DNA of 64,000 bases from Sva-07 sp963716235 (GCA_963716235.1 CAVQTE010000030.1:205005-269004); one strand, 5' to 3'; positions 51,236 through 64,000 are shown, counted from the first letter of the stretch. Notes: generated by a model not told the origin, from the sequence alone. Translations and numbers: made by a program.

Positions 51236-52402
51236 TCAGCTGGGCCAGATGACCTGGCCATCGCCGGAGTAGACGCGCACGATGATGTCGTCACCGAGCA
51301 ACGTGGTGGCCTCCGGCGCGCCGGCATCGCCGAACAGGCCGATCTCGGCGTACGTGTCGAGTTCGTTCTGCAGCGCAGCCGCCTGGGGCACGCCGTACCC
51401 GGTTCCCGCCGGCGTGAGCGAGGAGATGAGTGCTGCATCGGTCGTCCAACGGAACGTCTCGCCCTCGGGCGACAGGAAGTTCGGGTTGCCGCCGGCGTTG
51501 ATCCGTTCGACTGAAATTGCTGCTGCTGCCTCCGGATCGGCGATGGCATCATCCAGGCCGAGCATCGTGGCGCGGATGAAGTCCTCGGCCGCAGTCGGGT
51601 GTTCGTCGATGAACTGTTGGTTCGTGTAGATGACACCGAACGATCCGGGGATGTCGTAGTCGATGGGATCGAACAGATCGAACTCGATGCCGGCGCGTTC
51701 GAGCTGGCCGGGCTCATTGCTCTTGTACCCGGGGAATCCGACGATCGACTCGATGGCGATGTGCTGCACCGGGTCGAAGCCGTCGAGGAGCACCGTGTCG
51801 AAGTTCTCGCCCTCGACCAGACCCGCCTGCGCCATCATGGCCGCGACGCTCGGTGGGAGCTTTCCCTTGACTCCGATCGTCGTGCCTTCGAGGTCGGCGA
51901 GCTCGGTCGCAACGCCGGGCTTGACGATCAGTGAATCGATGGCGGTCGGACCTTCGACGGCAACGACCACCAGATCGGCATCGTTGGCTGCGGAGAATGA
52001 TGCAACCTCGCTGAACGATCCGCCCGAGGCGAACTGGGCGTCGTTCTCGGCGATGAGTGGATAGTTGGCCGTCGAGAAACTCGGCGTCACCTCGACGTCG
52101 AGGCACATGGCGTCGTAGTAGCCCTTCTCGTCGGCGACGAGAACGTCGACGATCGAAGCGGTCGCCGCGAAGTCGAAGCCGGTCAGATAGGTGATCGTTC
52201 CGGCGGCCTGATTGGCTGCGCAGCGATCCTCGGGGAACGCTTCGCCTGCCACGACCTCGGTGACGCCCGAGGTGGCGCCGTCGGTGGTCGCCGGGGTGGC
52301 ATCTGGCGTCGTGTCGGAGGTGGCGGTGTCGCCGTCGCTCGAACACGCGGCGAGGAGAGCGGCGGTACAGACGGCAAGAGCAGTGACGGTGCGAAGGTGC
52401 AT
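51236..52402 (-). CDS. NMT1/SsuA-type ABC transporter substrate-binding lipoprotein
   Basis: A 388-residue periplasmic-type binding protein. The signal peptide MHLRTVTALAVCTAALLAAC ends in a lipobox with Cys20, followed by a Ser/Thr-rich linker. The fold shows ITYLTGFDFAATASIVDVLVA, YYDAMCLDVEVTPSFSTANYPL, LADLEGTTIGVKGKLPPSVA and GVIYTNQQFIDEHPTAAEDFI, typical of NMT1/THI5-like proteins that bind pyrimidines, sulfonates or related compounds. It is the last gene of an ATPase-permease-SBP operon (53251, 52490, 51236). The substrate is unknown. Confidence 0.88.
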   Translation of the reverse strand: MHLRTVTALAVCTAALLAACSSDGDTATSDTTPDATPATTDGATSGVTEVVAGEAFPEDRCAANQAAGTITYLTGFDFAATASIVDVLVADEKGYYDAMCLDVEVTPSFSTANYPLIAENDAQFASGGSFSEVASFSAANDADLVVVAVEGPTAIDSLIVKPGVATELADLEGTTIGVKGKLPPSVAAMMAQAGLVEGENFDTVLLDGFDPVQHIAIESIVGFPGYKSNEPGQLERAGIEFDLFDPIDYDIPGSFGVIYTNQQFIDEHPTAAEDFIRATMLGLDDAIADPEAAAAISVERINAGGNPNFLSPEGETFRWTTDAALISSLTPAGTGYGVPQAAALQNELDTYAEIGLFGDAGAPEATTLLGDDIIVRVYSGDGQVIWPS

Positions 52403-52489
52403 CGAGGTTCCAGTCGTTCAGGGGGTCGAACCACGCAGTTGACCCGCGTGGATGGATCATGATGCCACGCGCCGTGGAGAACCCCTCGG

Positions 52490-53254
52490 TCAACGGCGCT
52501 GTGAGACGTGCCATCTCAACAGGACGCGTTCGAGGATCGACACCACCACGAGGCCGACGATGCCGAGCAGCGCCGAGCACACGATCGTCGTCCAGAGCGT
52601 TTCGGCGTCGTTGAACGATGCGGCGCGGCGACCGATGGCACCGAGCCCCGTGGTGGTGAGCGCCGAGCCTTCGCTGAAGTAGGCCGCTGCCAGACCCAGC
52701 CCGACGGCGAACCGCGCCGTCGTGAAGATCGACGGCAGTGCCGACGGGAGCCGGAGGCGCCACAGCACCTCCCAGGGCCGGGCATCGACGCTTGCGAGCA
52801 GCTCCCGTGCGGCCGGGTCCGCGGACTTCATCCCGCCGACGACGCCGAAGGTGAACACCGGGAACGCCGTGAAGGCCACCATGAAGTAGATCGTGGGATT
52901 TCCGCCGTTGAGCCACAGCACGACGGAGGTGATGTACGCAACCCAGGGCGTCACGAGCACGAGGACGAGTACCGGCTGTGCCGCCTCCTCGATGAAGCGC
53001 GATGCCGCCATGATCGACCCGACGACGACGGCGCACAACAGCGAGATCGCCAGCCCGATGAGCATGTGGCGGGCGGTGACGAGCGCATTGTCCCAGTAGA
53101 ACTCCGGATCGGCGGCGAGGGTGTCGATGATCGTCGACGGAGCCAGGAGCACGAATCGCCGGATGTCGAAGATCTGCACGAGCAGTTCCCAGAACACGGC
53201 GAACACCACGATGCCGACGATCGGCGCAACGATCCGCCTGACTCCTGGGCTCAT
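52490..53254 (-). CDS. ABC transporter permease (SsuC/ThiX-type)
   Basis: A 254-residue permease with about six membrane helices. The EAA-type cytoplasmic loop is AARELLASVDARPWEVLWRLRLPSALP, and VLLWLNGGNPTIYFMVAFTAFPVF precedes it, as in the SsuC/TauC/ThiX group. The start codon overlaps the ATPase stop by 4 bp (53251-53254). It pairs with the ATPase and with the substrate-binding lipoprotein, whose start is 87 bp downstream. Confidence 0.9.
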   Translation of the reverse strand: MSPGVRRIVAPIVGIVVFAVFWELLVQIFDIRRFVLLAPSTIIDTLAADPEFYWDNALVTARHMLIGLAISLLCAVVVGSIMAASRFIEEAAQPVLVLVLVTPWVAYITSVVLWLNGGNPTIYFMVAFTAFPVFTFGVVGGMKSADPAARELLASVDARPWEVLWRLRLPSALPSIFTTARFAVGLGLAAAYFSEGSALTTTGLGAIGRRAASFNDAETLWTTIVCSALLGIVGLVVVSILERVLLRWHVSQRR

Positions 53255-54015
53255 CGGTCCCTCCCTGCACTCAACGCGCTCCGCAGGCGGGTCGTGACGT
53301 GGAAGAACTCGTCGGTGTCCTCGATGTCGGGGGTACGGGGGTGGGCGAGTTCGATCGCGAGGTCGTCGGTGACCCGACCCGGACGTGCCGACATCACCGC
53401 CACCCGGTCGGAGAGGAACGTCGCCTCGGCGATCGAGTGGGTGACGAACACCACCGTGGTGCCGAGCGGTTCGCGGAGCCGCCCCAGCAGGTGGCGCATG
53501 TCGGTCCGGGTCATCTCGTCGAGTGCTGCGAACGGTTCATCCATGAGCAGGATCGGCGCGTCGAGCGCGAATGCCCTCACGAGGCCGACCCGCTGCTGCA
53601 TGCCGCCGGACAGTTCGTGCGGATACGCGTCGAGGAACTCGCCGAGGCCCACCTCGTCGAGGAGGTCCGTCACCGAGATGCTCGGTGTTGCAGGCGACGC
53701 CGACCGGTTGATGTCGAGGAGCAACCGGGCGTTGGCCTCGACGGTACGCCAGGGCAGGAGCGCGGGAGCTTGGGGGACGAACCCGATCTGCTTGTGTCGT
53801 CGAGCCTCGCCCGGTGTCAGCCCGTTGACGACGATCTCGCCCGACGTCGGCGTCTCCAGCCCGGCGATCAGTCGCAGCAACGTGGTCTTTCCGCAACCCG
53901 ACGGCCCGAGCAGCGTCACCGTTTCACCCTCGGCCACGTCGAAACTGACCGGTGCCAGTGCGTCGAGCGTCCCGAACGACTTCGAGACGTCACGCAGCTC
54001 GATCCGGGGTGGCAC
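53251..54015 (-). CDS. ABC transporter ATP-binding protein (SsuB/TauB-type)
   Basis: A 254-residue ATPase. Walker A is LLGPSGCGKTTLLRLIAGLE, the Q-loop is IGFVPQAPALLPWRTV, the signature is ELSGGMQQRVGLVRAFA, and Walker B is ILLMDEPFAALDEMTR, with the H-loop FVTHSIAEATFLSDRV. It energises the adjoining permease and SBP. GTG 54015 (VPPRIELRDV) was chosen because TACGCT lies 8 nt upstream; the ORF extends upstream without a supported start. It is divergent from rpsO. Confidence 0.93.
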   Translation of the reverse strand: MPPRIELRDVSKSFGTLDALAPVSFDVAEGETVTLLGPSGCGKTTLLRLIAGLETPTSGEIVVNGLTPGEARRHKQIGFVPQAPALLPWRTVEANARLLLDINRSASPATPSISVTDLLDEVGLGEFLDAYPHELSGGMQQRVGLVRAFALDAPILLMDEPFAALDEMTRTDMRHLLGRLREPLGTTVVFVTHSIAEATFLSDRVAVMSARPGRVTDDLAIELAHPRTPDIEDTDEFFHVTTRLRSALSAGRDR

Positions 54016-54209
54016 GACGAGCGAGCGTACCCGTCCGCCCCATCCGGTGGCCGCTCCCGTTGTGAGCGCGGGTCGGGGCCCGTAGCATTGAGGGGTCCGT
54101 TCGGGCTGGAACTTCCGGCGCGGACGTGATGCAGGACGCTCCATCCGGAGCGCGCTGCGACCTCCACGCTGCCGGTCGACCGGTGGCACCAATCGGAAGG
54201 CGACACACC

Positions 54210-54488
54210 ATGGCTGATCTGGCCGACACCACGCCCAACAAGACGGCGACCATCGAGAAGAACCGCACCCACGAGACCGACACCGGCTCGCCCGAGGTGC
54301 AGATTGCGCTGCTCACCGAGCGCATCGTCCACCTCACCGAGCACCTCAAGATCCACAAGAAGGATCACCACAGCCGTCGTGGACTCCTGATGCTCGTCGG
54401 TCGTCGCCGTCGCATGCTCGACTACGTCAAGGCGATCGACGTCGAGCGTTACCGCACCATCATCGCCGAACAAGGCCTCCGCCGCTGA
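54210..54488 (+). CDS. rpsO: 30S ribosomal protein S15
   Basis: A 92-residue S15, close to the usual 89. The family core is TGSPEVQIALLTERIVHLTEHL then KKDHHSRRGLLMLVGRRRRMLDYVK and YRTIIAEQGLRR. It binds the central domain of 16S rRNA. A GGAAGG ribosome binding site is about 10 nt before ATG 54210. The ~195-nt upstream region, shared with the divergent ABC ATPase, contains several GC-rich inverted repeats, compatible with the autoregulatory structures known for rpsO, but I did not fold it. The gene precedes pnp, as in many bacteria. Confidence 0.97.
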   Translation: MADLADTTPNKTATIEKNRTHETDTGSPEVQIALLTERIVHLTEHLKIHKKDHHSRRGLLMLVGRRRRMLDYVKAIDVERYRTIIAEQGLRR

Positions 54489-54748
54489 GGCGGTCCAGTT
54501 CGCCCGATCGCTGCATTCCGCAGGCTCCTCGCTGACAGAGCATTGGTGGGCACATCGAGGTAGGGTGTGCGGCTGGAGTCGGAATGTCCGGCTCCGCAAC
54601 ATGAGCGATCCGTTGTCGGTTGCCGGTTGCTGAATCCGAACTCTGCACGTTGCTGACGGTGTAGGAGATGTCGGGTTGACCAACTGGGAACCGGCCAATC
54701 GCTCCAGAGGCGCATTCCCGAGGGGGAGTGCACACGAAAGGAGCCCTT

Positions 54749-57215
<2,467 letters not shown>

Positions 57216-57216
57216 G

Positions 57217-57256
57217 CTGTGAGCGATGTCCGCACCTGGTGCGTGCATTGCTCACA
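57217..57256. repeat. Palindromic element, family A copy 2 (after pnp)
   Basis: CTGTGAGCGATG-TCCGCACC (57217-57236) pairs with the sequence to 57256. It begins 2 nt after the repaired pnp stop, a natural terminator position. It shares its GTGAGCRATG...CGCA core with copy 1 at 11671-11711. Confidence 0.7.
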
Positions 57257-57314
57257 ACGGCGGAACTGGTGAACCGATCGGATCCGACGTGACCGGATCG
57301 GCCAGACTGCACTC

Positions 57315-58085
57315 ATGAGAGTCGGGGTCAACGGAGCAGCAGGACGAATGGGTCGAACCGTTTGTGCTGCTGTCGCCGCTGACCCCGATCTCGTTTTCGC
57401 CGCCGCCGTCGATCCGTTCGGGCTCGGCGAAACGGTGGAGGGCGTGGCGGTCTCCGAGCACCTCCATGCGTTCGCCGATGCGGCGTGCGACGTGGTGGTC
57501 GACTTCACGGTCGCTGACGCGGCGCGCAACACGCTGCCGTGGTTGGGCCTGCACGGCATCCACGCCGTGGTCGGCACGACCGGATTCACCGCCGGCAGAC
57601 TTCGAATTGTTCGAGTCGACGTTCGGCAGCGAGAGCGGCCCCAACTGTGTGATCGCCCCGAATTTCGCCATCTCCGCGGTGCTGATGATGCGGTTCGCGG
57701 AGATGGCGGCGCCGTTCTTCGACACCGCCGAGATCATCGAACTGCACCACGACCGCAAGATCGATGCGCCCTCGGGAACGGCCGTGAAGACCGCCGAGCG
57801 CATGGGTGCTGCGCAGGAACGCGAACTTCGACCCGGACCCGACGACTGACATCGTCTACGAGGGAGCGAGAGGTGGGAGCTGGCCCCGCAGGGATCAGGG
57901 TCCACTCCGTGCGCATGCGCGGCATGGTGGCCCACCAGGAAGTCATCCTCGGCACCACCGGCCAGACGCTGACGATCCGCCAGGACAGCTACGACCGCGA
58001 CAGCTTCATGCCCGGCGTGCTCCTCGCCTGCAAGAAGATCGAGTCGGTCCCCGGCCTGAGCCGATCCCTCGACCCCTTCCTGTAA
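57315..58085 (+). CDS. dapB: 4-hydroxy-tetrahydrodipicolinate reductase DapB, with three frame changes
   Basis: Spanning 771 bp, the usual size for DapB (~255 residues), but read in three frames. Frame 1 holds the NAD(P)-binding GVNGAAGRMGRTVCAAVA and VVVDFTVADAARNTLPW with VVGTTGFT. Near 57600 the frame changes to ADFELFESTFGSESGPNCVIAPNFAISAVLMMRF and HHDRKIDAPSGTA (catalytic site). Changes near 57815 and 57865 lead to IRVHSVRMRGMVAHQEVIL and GVLLACKKI. DapB is an essential lysine/diaminopimelate biosynthesis enzyme, so these are more likely sequencing indels than decay. A CAGACT hexamer lies 6 nt before ATG 57315. Confidence 0.87.
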   Translation: MRVGVNGAAGRMGRTVCAAVAADPDLVFAAAVDPFGLGETVEGVAVSEHLHAFADAACDVVVDFTVADAARNTLPWLGLHGIHAVVGTTGFTAGRLRIVRVDVRQRERPQLCDRPEFRHLRGADDAVRGDGGAVLRHRRDHRTAPRPQDRCALGNGREDRRAHGCCAGTRTSTRTRRLTSSTREREVGAGPAGIRVHSVRMRGMVAHQEVILGTTGQTLTIRQDSYDRDSFMPGVLLACKKIESVPGLSRSLDPFL

Positions 58086-58094
58086 CCACCACAT

Positions 58095-58117
58095 CAGGGG
58101 TCAGACCCCTTTTGTTA
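58095..58117. repeat. REP-like inverted repeat, left of RAYT gene (D3)
   Basis: Starts 9 nt after the dapB stop and holds the palindrome AGGGGTCAGACCCCT at 58096-58110, followed by TTTTGTTA. It can act as a hairpin for dapB. Confidence 0.75.
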
Positions 58118-58141
58118 CACCCCCTCGCGATGATGGGGCCA

Positions 58142-58984
58142 TGCCCAGGCCACCACGAATCGACGTCGAGGGATGGTTGGTGCCACGTGATGAATCGTGG
58201 AGCCGACCGCCGGAATGTGTTTTTCGACGACAGTGACCGCATCGAGTTCGGTGCGCGACTCGCTGACATCCACGAACGATTCGGCGTGGAGACGCATGCC
58301 TATTGCCTGATGGACAACCACTACCACACGTTGTTCCACTGCCCCGATGGAGGGCTGTCCCCGGCAATGCAACGCCTGGGCTCGCTGTACACGCGCCACG
58401 TCAACGATCGACTCGGACAGCGATGGGGCGTTGTTCCGCGGGCGCTTCCATTCCCGCATGATCACGAGTGATGCGCATCTGCTTGCTGCTGTCCGGTACA
58501 TCCATCGCAATCCCCTCGATCTGCCGGGCGTCGACCAGCCTGACGGCTACCGCTGGTCGAGCCATCGCACATACCTCGGGTTTCGGGCGCCTCCGCCGTG
58601 GATGGTGACTTCGACCGTGCTCGGACGCGTTCGACGGTGACACAACGGCCTTCGATCACTTCGTCGCCGATCAAGCCGACTGCGGCCGAACTCGGGGCAC
58701 CGACGATCGCCATGATCCGAGCGGTCGTCGAGACAGCGGAACTCGTACTTGCGGAGAAGGGGCTCGACGACCGCGGTCGAATCGGGCCGCTGGCACGTTC
58801 GCTGGCGCTCGCGTGGGCACGCGATGCCGGTGTCACGAACGAACTGCTGCTCGAAGCGTTCAACATCGACACCGCAGCGGCGTTACAGATGGCGGTGTCG
58901 CGGGCCCGAGCGAAGGTCAACAATGACCGGGCGTTGATCGACGCAACTCGAATCGTGCTGAGCCTCATCTCGCCAGTGGTCTAA
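58142..58984 (+). pseudogene. REP-associated tyrosine transposase (RAYT, Y1/IS200-like), multiply frameshifted
   Basis: The extent is about 281 codons with at least four frame changes (near 58176, 58425, 58630 and 58680). The reconstructed product starts MPRPPRIDVEGW and continues WCHVMNRGADRRNVFFDD. The HUH-like metal-binding histidines are in CLMDNHYHTLFHCPDGG, then MQRLGSLYTRHVNDR, LFRGRFHSRMI and AVRYIHRNPLDLPG. These are the hallmarks of Y1 transposases of the RAYT type. A helical C-terminal part (GRIGPLARSLALAWARDAG) follows, as in RAYTs with a DnaA-like tail. The stop TAA (58982-58984) is inside the right repeat. Indels may be sequencing errors or decay. Confidence 0.8.
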
Positions 58985-59004
58985 CAAAAGGGGTCTGACC
59001 CCTG
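58982..59004. repeat. REP-like inverted repeat, right of RAYT gene (D4)
   Basis: The exact reverse complement of the left repeat; its palindrome is AGGGGTCTGACCCCT at 58989-59003. It starts at the TAA stop of the RAYT gene and ends 7 nt before the stop of the convergent membrane-protein gene. Confidence 0.75.
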
Positions 59005-59011
59005 TTGTGGG

Positions 59012-59656
59012 TCAGGCGCCGCGGAGGTTGCGGAGGTTGACCAGCACCACGAGGGCGATCGAGATGCCGACTGCCCACCACTGGTACTTCTGGAGCCACT
59101 CCAGGAATCTGCACGAGCTGGATTCGAACGTGCGAGCCAGCCACCACATGACCACGAGTCGGCCGGCGATTCCGACGGCCAGCAGGGCCGCCAGCCGCAC
59201 CGGCGGGAGTGCGGTGCACGCCGCTCAGCGCGGCGACGATGTTGGAGCCCACGAAGAAGGGGATCAGGAACCACTCGGCCTTCGCAAAACCGCGGTTGAA
59301 CCCGTCGATCGTGTCGGCGCTTCACGCCGAGGTACTTGCGGAACCAGCCGATGCGCGTCGTCGTGGTAGGCGCGTCCGATCATGTGGCACACGACGAAGG
59401 CTGCGCTGATCCGCACGGTGGCGATCGACGGCGTAGGTGCCGACCGGCACGCCGGCCGCCAGCGTCAGCGCGAGGTAGCGGTTGCGCGACGACAACGCCA
59501 GCAGATCCCTCGGGGTTGGTGTTGACCCACCGCGCCCATACGCCGGTGGCAACGTTGGTGGCGATCGACGAGGGTGACGAATGCGACGAGGGTCAACGGT
59601 GCCCACGCCGGCCGCACGTGGGGCACGTCGGTTGCTTCGATCGCGGCGTCGGTCAC
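59012..59656 (-). pseudogene. Small polytopic membrane protein, multiply frameshifted
   Basis: A ~215-codon gene that can be read only by joining at least five segments in different frames. The pieces are VTDAAIEATDVPHVRPAWAP, then NPEGLLALSSRNRYLALTLA, FVVCHMIGRAYHDD, FNRGFAKAEWFLIPFFVGSN and finally LAALLAVGIAGRLVVMWWLA with LEWLQKYQWWAVGISIALVV. The sum is a protein with about four or five hydrophobic segments. Parts (SSRNRYLAL..., HMIGRAY) recall VTT/DedA-type proteins, but that is tentative. A TACCGT hexamer lies 8 nt before GTG 59656. The density of shifts is the highest in the window. Confidence 0.5.
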
Positions 59657-59705
59657 GGTCGCCAACGGTACCGGTTCCGGTGGATCGGTGGGCGCCGGGG
59701 TGCGC

Positions 59706-59711
59706 TACCTT
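59706..59711 (+). promoter_or_regulatory. Leaderless -10 box (TACCTT) for acyl-CoA ligase
   Basis: TACCTT followed by 7 nt and ATG 59719. It supports this ATG over the longer in-frame upstream extension. Confidence 0.5.
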
Positions 59712-59718
59712 CGACGCG

Positions 59719-61343
<1,625 letters not shown>

Positions 61344-61349
61344 CGTCAT

Positions 61350-62124
61350 TCAGAGGCGGCCGGCGTCGATTACTCGCTGGAGGAACGCCTGCGTGCGCGG
61401 CTCCTCGGGTGAGCCGAAGATCTGCGACGGGCGGACCTTCCTCGAGGATGCGGCCCTGGTGGAGGACGCAGACGCGGTCGCTGATTTCCTTGGCGAAGGC
61501 CATTTCGTGGGTGGCGATCAGCATCGTCATGCCGTCACGCTTGAGGTCCCGGACCACGTCGAGTACCTCGCCCACCAGTTCCGGGTCGAGCGCAGAGGTG
61601 ATCTCGTCGAGCAACATCACCTCGGGGTTCATTGCCAGCGATCGTGCGATGGCCACGCGTTGCTGCTGTCCACCAGACAGCTGATCGGGATACGCGTCGG
61701 CGCGGGCGGCGAGCCCGAGCCGGGTCAGCATGGCAAGTGCGTGTTCGGCGTGCGACGGCTTTCGGTGCGCCGAGCACCTTGCGTGGACCGATGGTGACAT
61801 TGTCGGTGACGGTCATATGGGGGAAGAGGTTGAAGCTCTGGAAGACCATCCCGATCCGGCGGCGGATCGGGTCGGCGTCGAGGCCAGGTTCGGCGATGTC
61901 GACACCGTCGAACAGCACGGCGCCGTCGTCGACAGGCTCGAGGAGGTTCACGCATCGCAGGAGCGTCGACTTGCCCGAACCGGACGCGCCGATCAGCGTG
62001 ATCACTTCGCCTTCGGCGACGTCGAGGTCGATCCCGTCGAGCACCGTGGTCGATGCCGAACGACTTGACACACGTCGCGCGAGCTCGAGCTTGACGGGCG
62101 GCTCGCCGCTCGATCGGAAGTCAT
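61350..62124 (-). CDS. Amino-acid ABC transporter ATP-binding protein (GlnQ-type), frameshifted
   Basis: A ~257-residue ATPase with about three frame changes (near 62050, 61750 and 61435). Walker A lies in VITLIGASGSGKSTLLRCVN, the Q-loop in GMVFQSFNLFPHMTVTDN, the signature in QLSGGQQQRVAIARSLA, and Walker B in EVMLLDEITSALDPELV, with the H-loop IATHEMAFAKEI. The C-terminus in the last frame reads IFGSPEEPRTQAFLQRVI. These motifs are those of polar amino-acid importers (GlnQ/HisP). ATG 62124 overlaps the stop of the permease gene by 4 bp. Confidence 0.87.
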
Positions 62125-62948
62125 GAGATCGTCGTCGCGCCGGTGCGGCGGCGCTGCTTGGCGAGGGCGTGGTCGGCGAGCCGAGTGCACGGGATCGTGA
62201 TGGCCAGGAAGATGAGCGACGCAGCCACGTACGGCGTGAAGTTCGCGAACTTTGCCTTGTCGATGCTGGCCTGACGCAGGATCTCGACTGGGCCGATGAG
62301 GCTCACGAGTGCCACGTCCTTCTGGAGGCTCACGAAGTGTTCATCATCGGTGGGCCGATGCGGCGGAAGGCCTGAGGAAGGATCACGTTGTTCATCGTCT
62401 GGCGGTTCGTCATTCCGAGCGACGCGCGGCCGCGCGCTGGCTCTCGTGCACACCGTCGATTCCCGAGCGGATGATCTCGGCGGTGTAGGCCGAGTACGAC
62501 AACCGAGCGTCACGGTGCCCCAGATCAGCGGATTTGCCCACTCGCGTGACGACCCGAGCGGGGACACCGAAGCCGATGAGGTACACGAGCAGGATCACCG
62601 GGATCCCGCGGAAGACGTCGGTGTAGATCACGGCGAATGCTCGAAAGGAAACAGCGCCGGGGTCCGGGTGTTGCGGGCCAAAGCGATCAGCAACGAGACG
62701 ACAGGATCAGTGGCGTCGACCAGAGCAGGATCTGGACGTCGAGCCAGAATGCACGGAGGAGCCGGGAAAGCTCTCGAGAATACGTCGCCGTCGAAGAATG
62801 CCTGGCGTACACGACCCCACCCCGGGGCCTTCGGGACCAGCACGATCAGCGCGCCCACGACGATGATCGTGCTGACCGCGGCGATGACGTTGGACCGCCG
62901 GCGATGAGCTCGTTCGTAGAGCTCGCGCCGGCTCGGTCCGTTCGTCAT
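62121..62948 (-). CDS. Amino-acid ABC transporter permease (GlnP-type), frameshifted
   Basis: A ~275-residue permease that must be assembled from several frames (changes at least near 62790, 62640, 62540, 62430 and 62350). The N-terminal segment TNGPSRRELYERAHRRRSN precedes a first helix; later pieces are VIYTDVFRGIPVILLVYLIG, LSYSAYTAEIIRSGIDGVHE (the EAA loop), QTMNNVILPQAFRR and DVALVSLIGPVEILRQA. These match HisM/GlnP permeases for polar amino acids. The net span is an exact multiple of three (276 codons), so indels roughly cancel. Start and stop overlaps join it to the ATPase gene. The substrate-binding gene lies 28 bp upstream. Confidence 0.8.
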
Positions 62949-62976
62949 GAGGTGTGTGCGGTGGCGTGGGTCCGGG

Positions 62977-63892
62977 TTACTCGACGGCGATGACGGGGAT
63001 CGACTGGTAGTCCGCCAGCCACTCGGCCTCGAGCGCGTCGAGTTCGCCGTTCTCGGTCAGGGTCGTGATGGCCTCGTCGACGCAGGAGGTCAGCGGGTTG
63101 TCGAGCTCGAGCACGATGCCGAACGAATTGCCGGGCTGGCCGGCGTCAGCCGGGAACTGACCGATGACGCTGCTGCCCTCGATCTCGAACTCCGAGACGT
63201 AGGCGGCCGTCGGAACGTCGAAGACAGCGGCGTCGATCTGGTTCGCCTCGAGCGCAGCCTTGGCGCCGACGTTGTCGTCGTAGACGAACACGTCCTGGGT
63301 GGGCTGGATCACTTCGTTGATGAAGTCCAGACTGGTGGTGCCGACCTGCGCGCCGAACTTGAGGTCTTTCAGGTCGGCCAAGGTGGTGGCGCCCTCGGCC
63401 GCCGAACCGTCGAGGCCGACGATTGCCTGGTTGCTCGTGTAGTACGGCAGCGAGAAGTTGATGTTCTCCTTACGCTCGTCGGTGATCGAGTACTGCTGCA
63501 GGTTCAGGTCGAAGTTCTTCGTACCCGGCTGGATCGCTTCGTCGAAGGTCGTGCGAACCCACACAACTGCGTCCTTGTCGTAGCCCATCTCCGCAGCGAC
63601 AGCGTAGGCGACAGCCGACTCGAAGCCTTCGCCCGACTCCGGGGCGTCGTCGATGACCCAGGGGAAGAAGGCGGGCTCGCCCGTGCCGATCGTCAAGATA
63701 CCGTCTTCGATGCGTCGGACCGCAGGCCTCGCCGGTGACGGGGTGGTCGGCGCCTGGGGCTGGTCGGCGGCTCCGGTGCTGTCGATGGCCAGCGTCGCCG
63801 GACGAGTCGTCGTCGCTGCCGCACGCGGCGAACACGAGGGCGCCGACGGCAAGGGCCGGTACGAGCCGGCTCAGGATGGGGGAGGGTCGCAT
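62977..63892 (-). CDS. Amino-acid ABC transporter substrate-binding lipoprotein, frameshifted
   Basis: A ~305-codon binding protein. The start ATG 63890-63892 reads MRPSPILSRLVPALAVGALV then FAAC, a lipoprotein signal with lipobox; a GAAGGAG ribosome binding site precedes it. Near 63730-63800 the frame changes at least once, and the main domain follows: ILTIGTGEPAFFPWVIDDAP, FESAVAYAVAAEMGYDKD, KNFDLNLQQYSITDERKENI and GSSVIGQFPADAGQPGNSFG. This is the family-3 (SBP_bac_3) fold for polar amino acids. TAGTTT at 63928-63933 may be the promoter, so this gene heads the operon. Confidence 0.85.
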
Positions 63893-64000
63893 GATGTTCT
63901 CCTTCAGTGGTTGTTCACGCGGCGGAGAAACTAGCGGGTGGCACGACCGAGCAGCCCGCCTCCTCGACGCCTACCTTCGCGGTCGTGGCCTGACGACCGT

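Larger units (their letters stand above)
58089..59010. mobile_element. RAYT-REP unit: transposase gene flanked by inverted 23-bp hairpin repeats
   Basis: Perfect inverted repeats at 58095-58117 and 58982-59004 (23 bp) flank the transposase gene. Extending outward they match over 29 bp with one mismatch (58089-58117 and 58982-59010). Each contains the palindrome AGGGGTCAGACCCCT. The right copy overlaps the stop codon of the transposase gene. Lone copies of the core lie at 33241-33288 and 51201-51228. The arrangement is that of a REP-associated tyrosine transposase (RAYT) with its REP sequences. No target-site duplication is visible. Confidence 0.75.

Overview
The window looks like a chromosomal segment from a high-GC actinobacterium. 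The class Acidimicrobiia (Ilumatobacter-like) is my best guess; this is an inference from gene content, not a database match. Supporting signs are the uniformly GC-rich third positions, many GTG starts, LLM-type (F420/FMN) oxidoreductases, a mycothiol-type DsbA-like protein (CPWAW motif), the order rimP-nusA-ylxR-infB-rbfA-truB-ribF-rpsO-pnp-dapB, and many genes with a TANNNT -10 box only 6-9 nt before the start codon (leaderless transcripts). I see no tRNA, rRNA, CRISPR array, prophage or origin. No stretch longer than about 260 bp lacks a gene.

Layout. 0-6 kb: a truncated DUF222/HNH-type gene, an SDR, a small protein, a PAP2 phosphatase, a RecB-like nuclease, an alpha/beta hydrolase and an acyl-CoA dehydrogenase. 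6-10.7 kb: a surface-sugar group (GT2, DegT aminotransferase and NAD-dependent epimerase joined by 4-bp overlaps, plus a polytopic PIG-V-like mannosyltransferase and a methyltransferase). 10.7-15.6 kb: two SDRs, then a beta-phosphoglucomutase-like HAD enzyme coupled to a GH65 disaccharide phosphorylase. 15.6-24.5 kb: a lipid or terpenoid catabolism neighbourhood with two acyl-CoA ligases, an LLM oxidoreductase, an HsaA-like flavoenzyme, a nitroreductase, a P450 and a carotenoid oxygenase. 24.5-33.2 kb: a TauE/SafE exporter under a CsoR-like operator, typA, a GH29 plus beta-helix protein, an acyltransferase-3/SGNH protein and a second LLM enzyme. 33.2-40.8 kb: a MoxR-DUF58-VWA operon, a geranylgeranyl-reductase-like flavoprotein, a PGRP amidase, and an SDR plus MaoC-type hydratase pair. 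41-58 kb: proS facing the translation operon, then an NMT1-type ABC transporter, rpsO, pnp and dapB. 58-64 kb: a RAYT transposase unit, a membrane-protein remnant, an acyl-CoA ligase and an amino-acid ABC transporter.

Two features cut across the whole window. First, intergenic spaces carry families of palindromic elements. One family (core AGGGGTCAGACCCCT) flanks a REP-associated tyrosine transposase as perfect 23-bp inverted repeats. Second, single-base indels break many genes, including essential ones such as dapB. They cluster at 0-2.3 kb and 50-64 kb, which suggests sequencing or assembly errors more than true decay. I annotate such genes by their full reconstructed extent and state where the frame changes.
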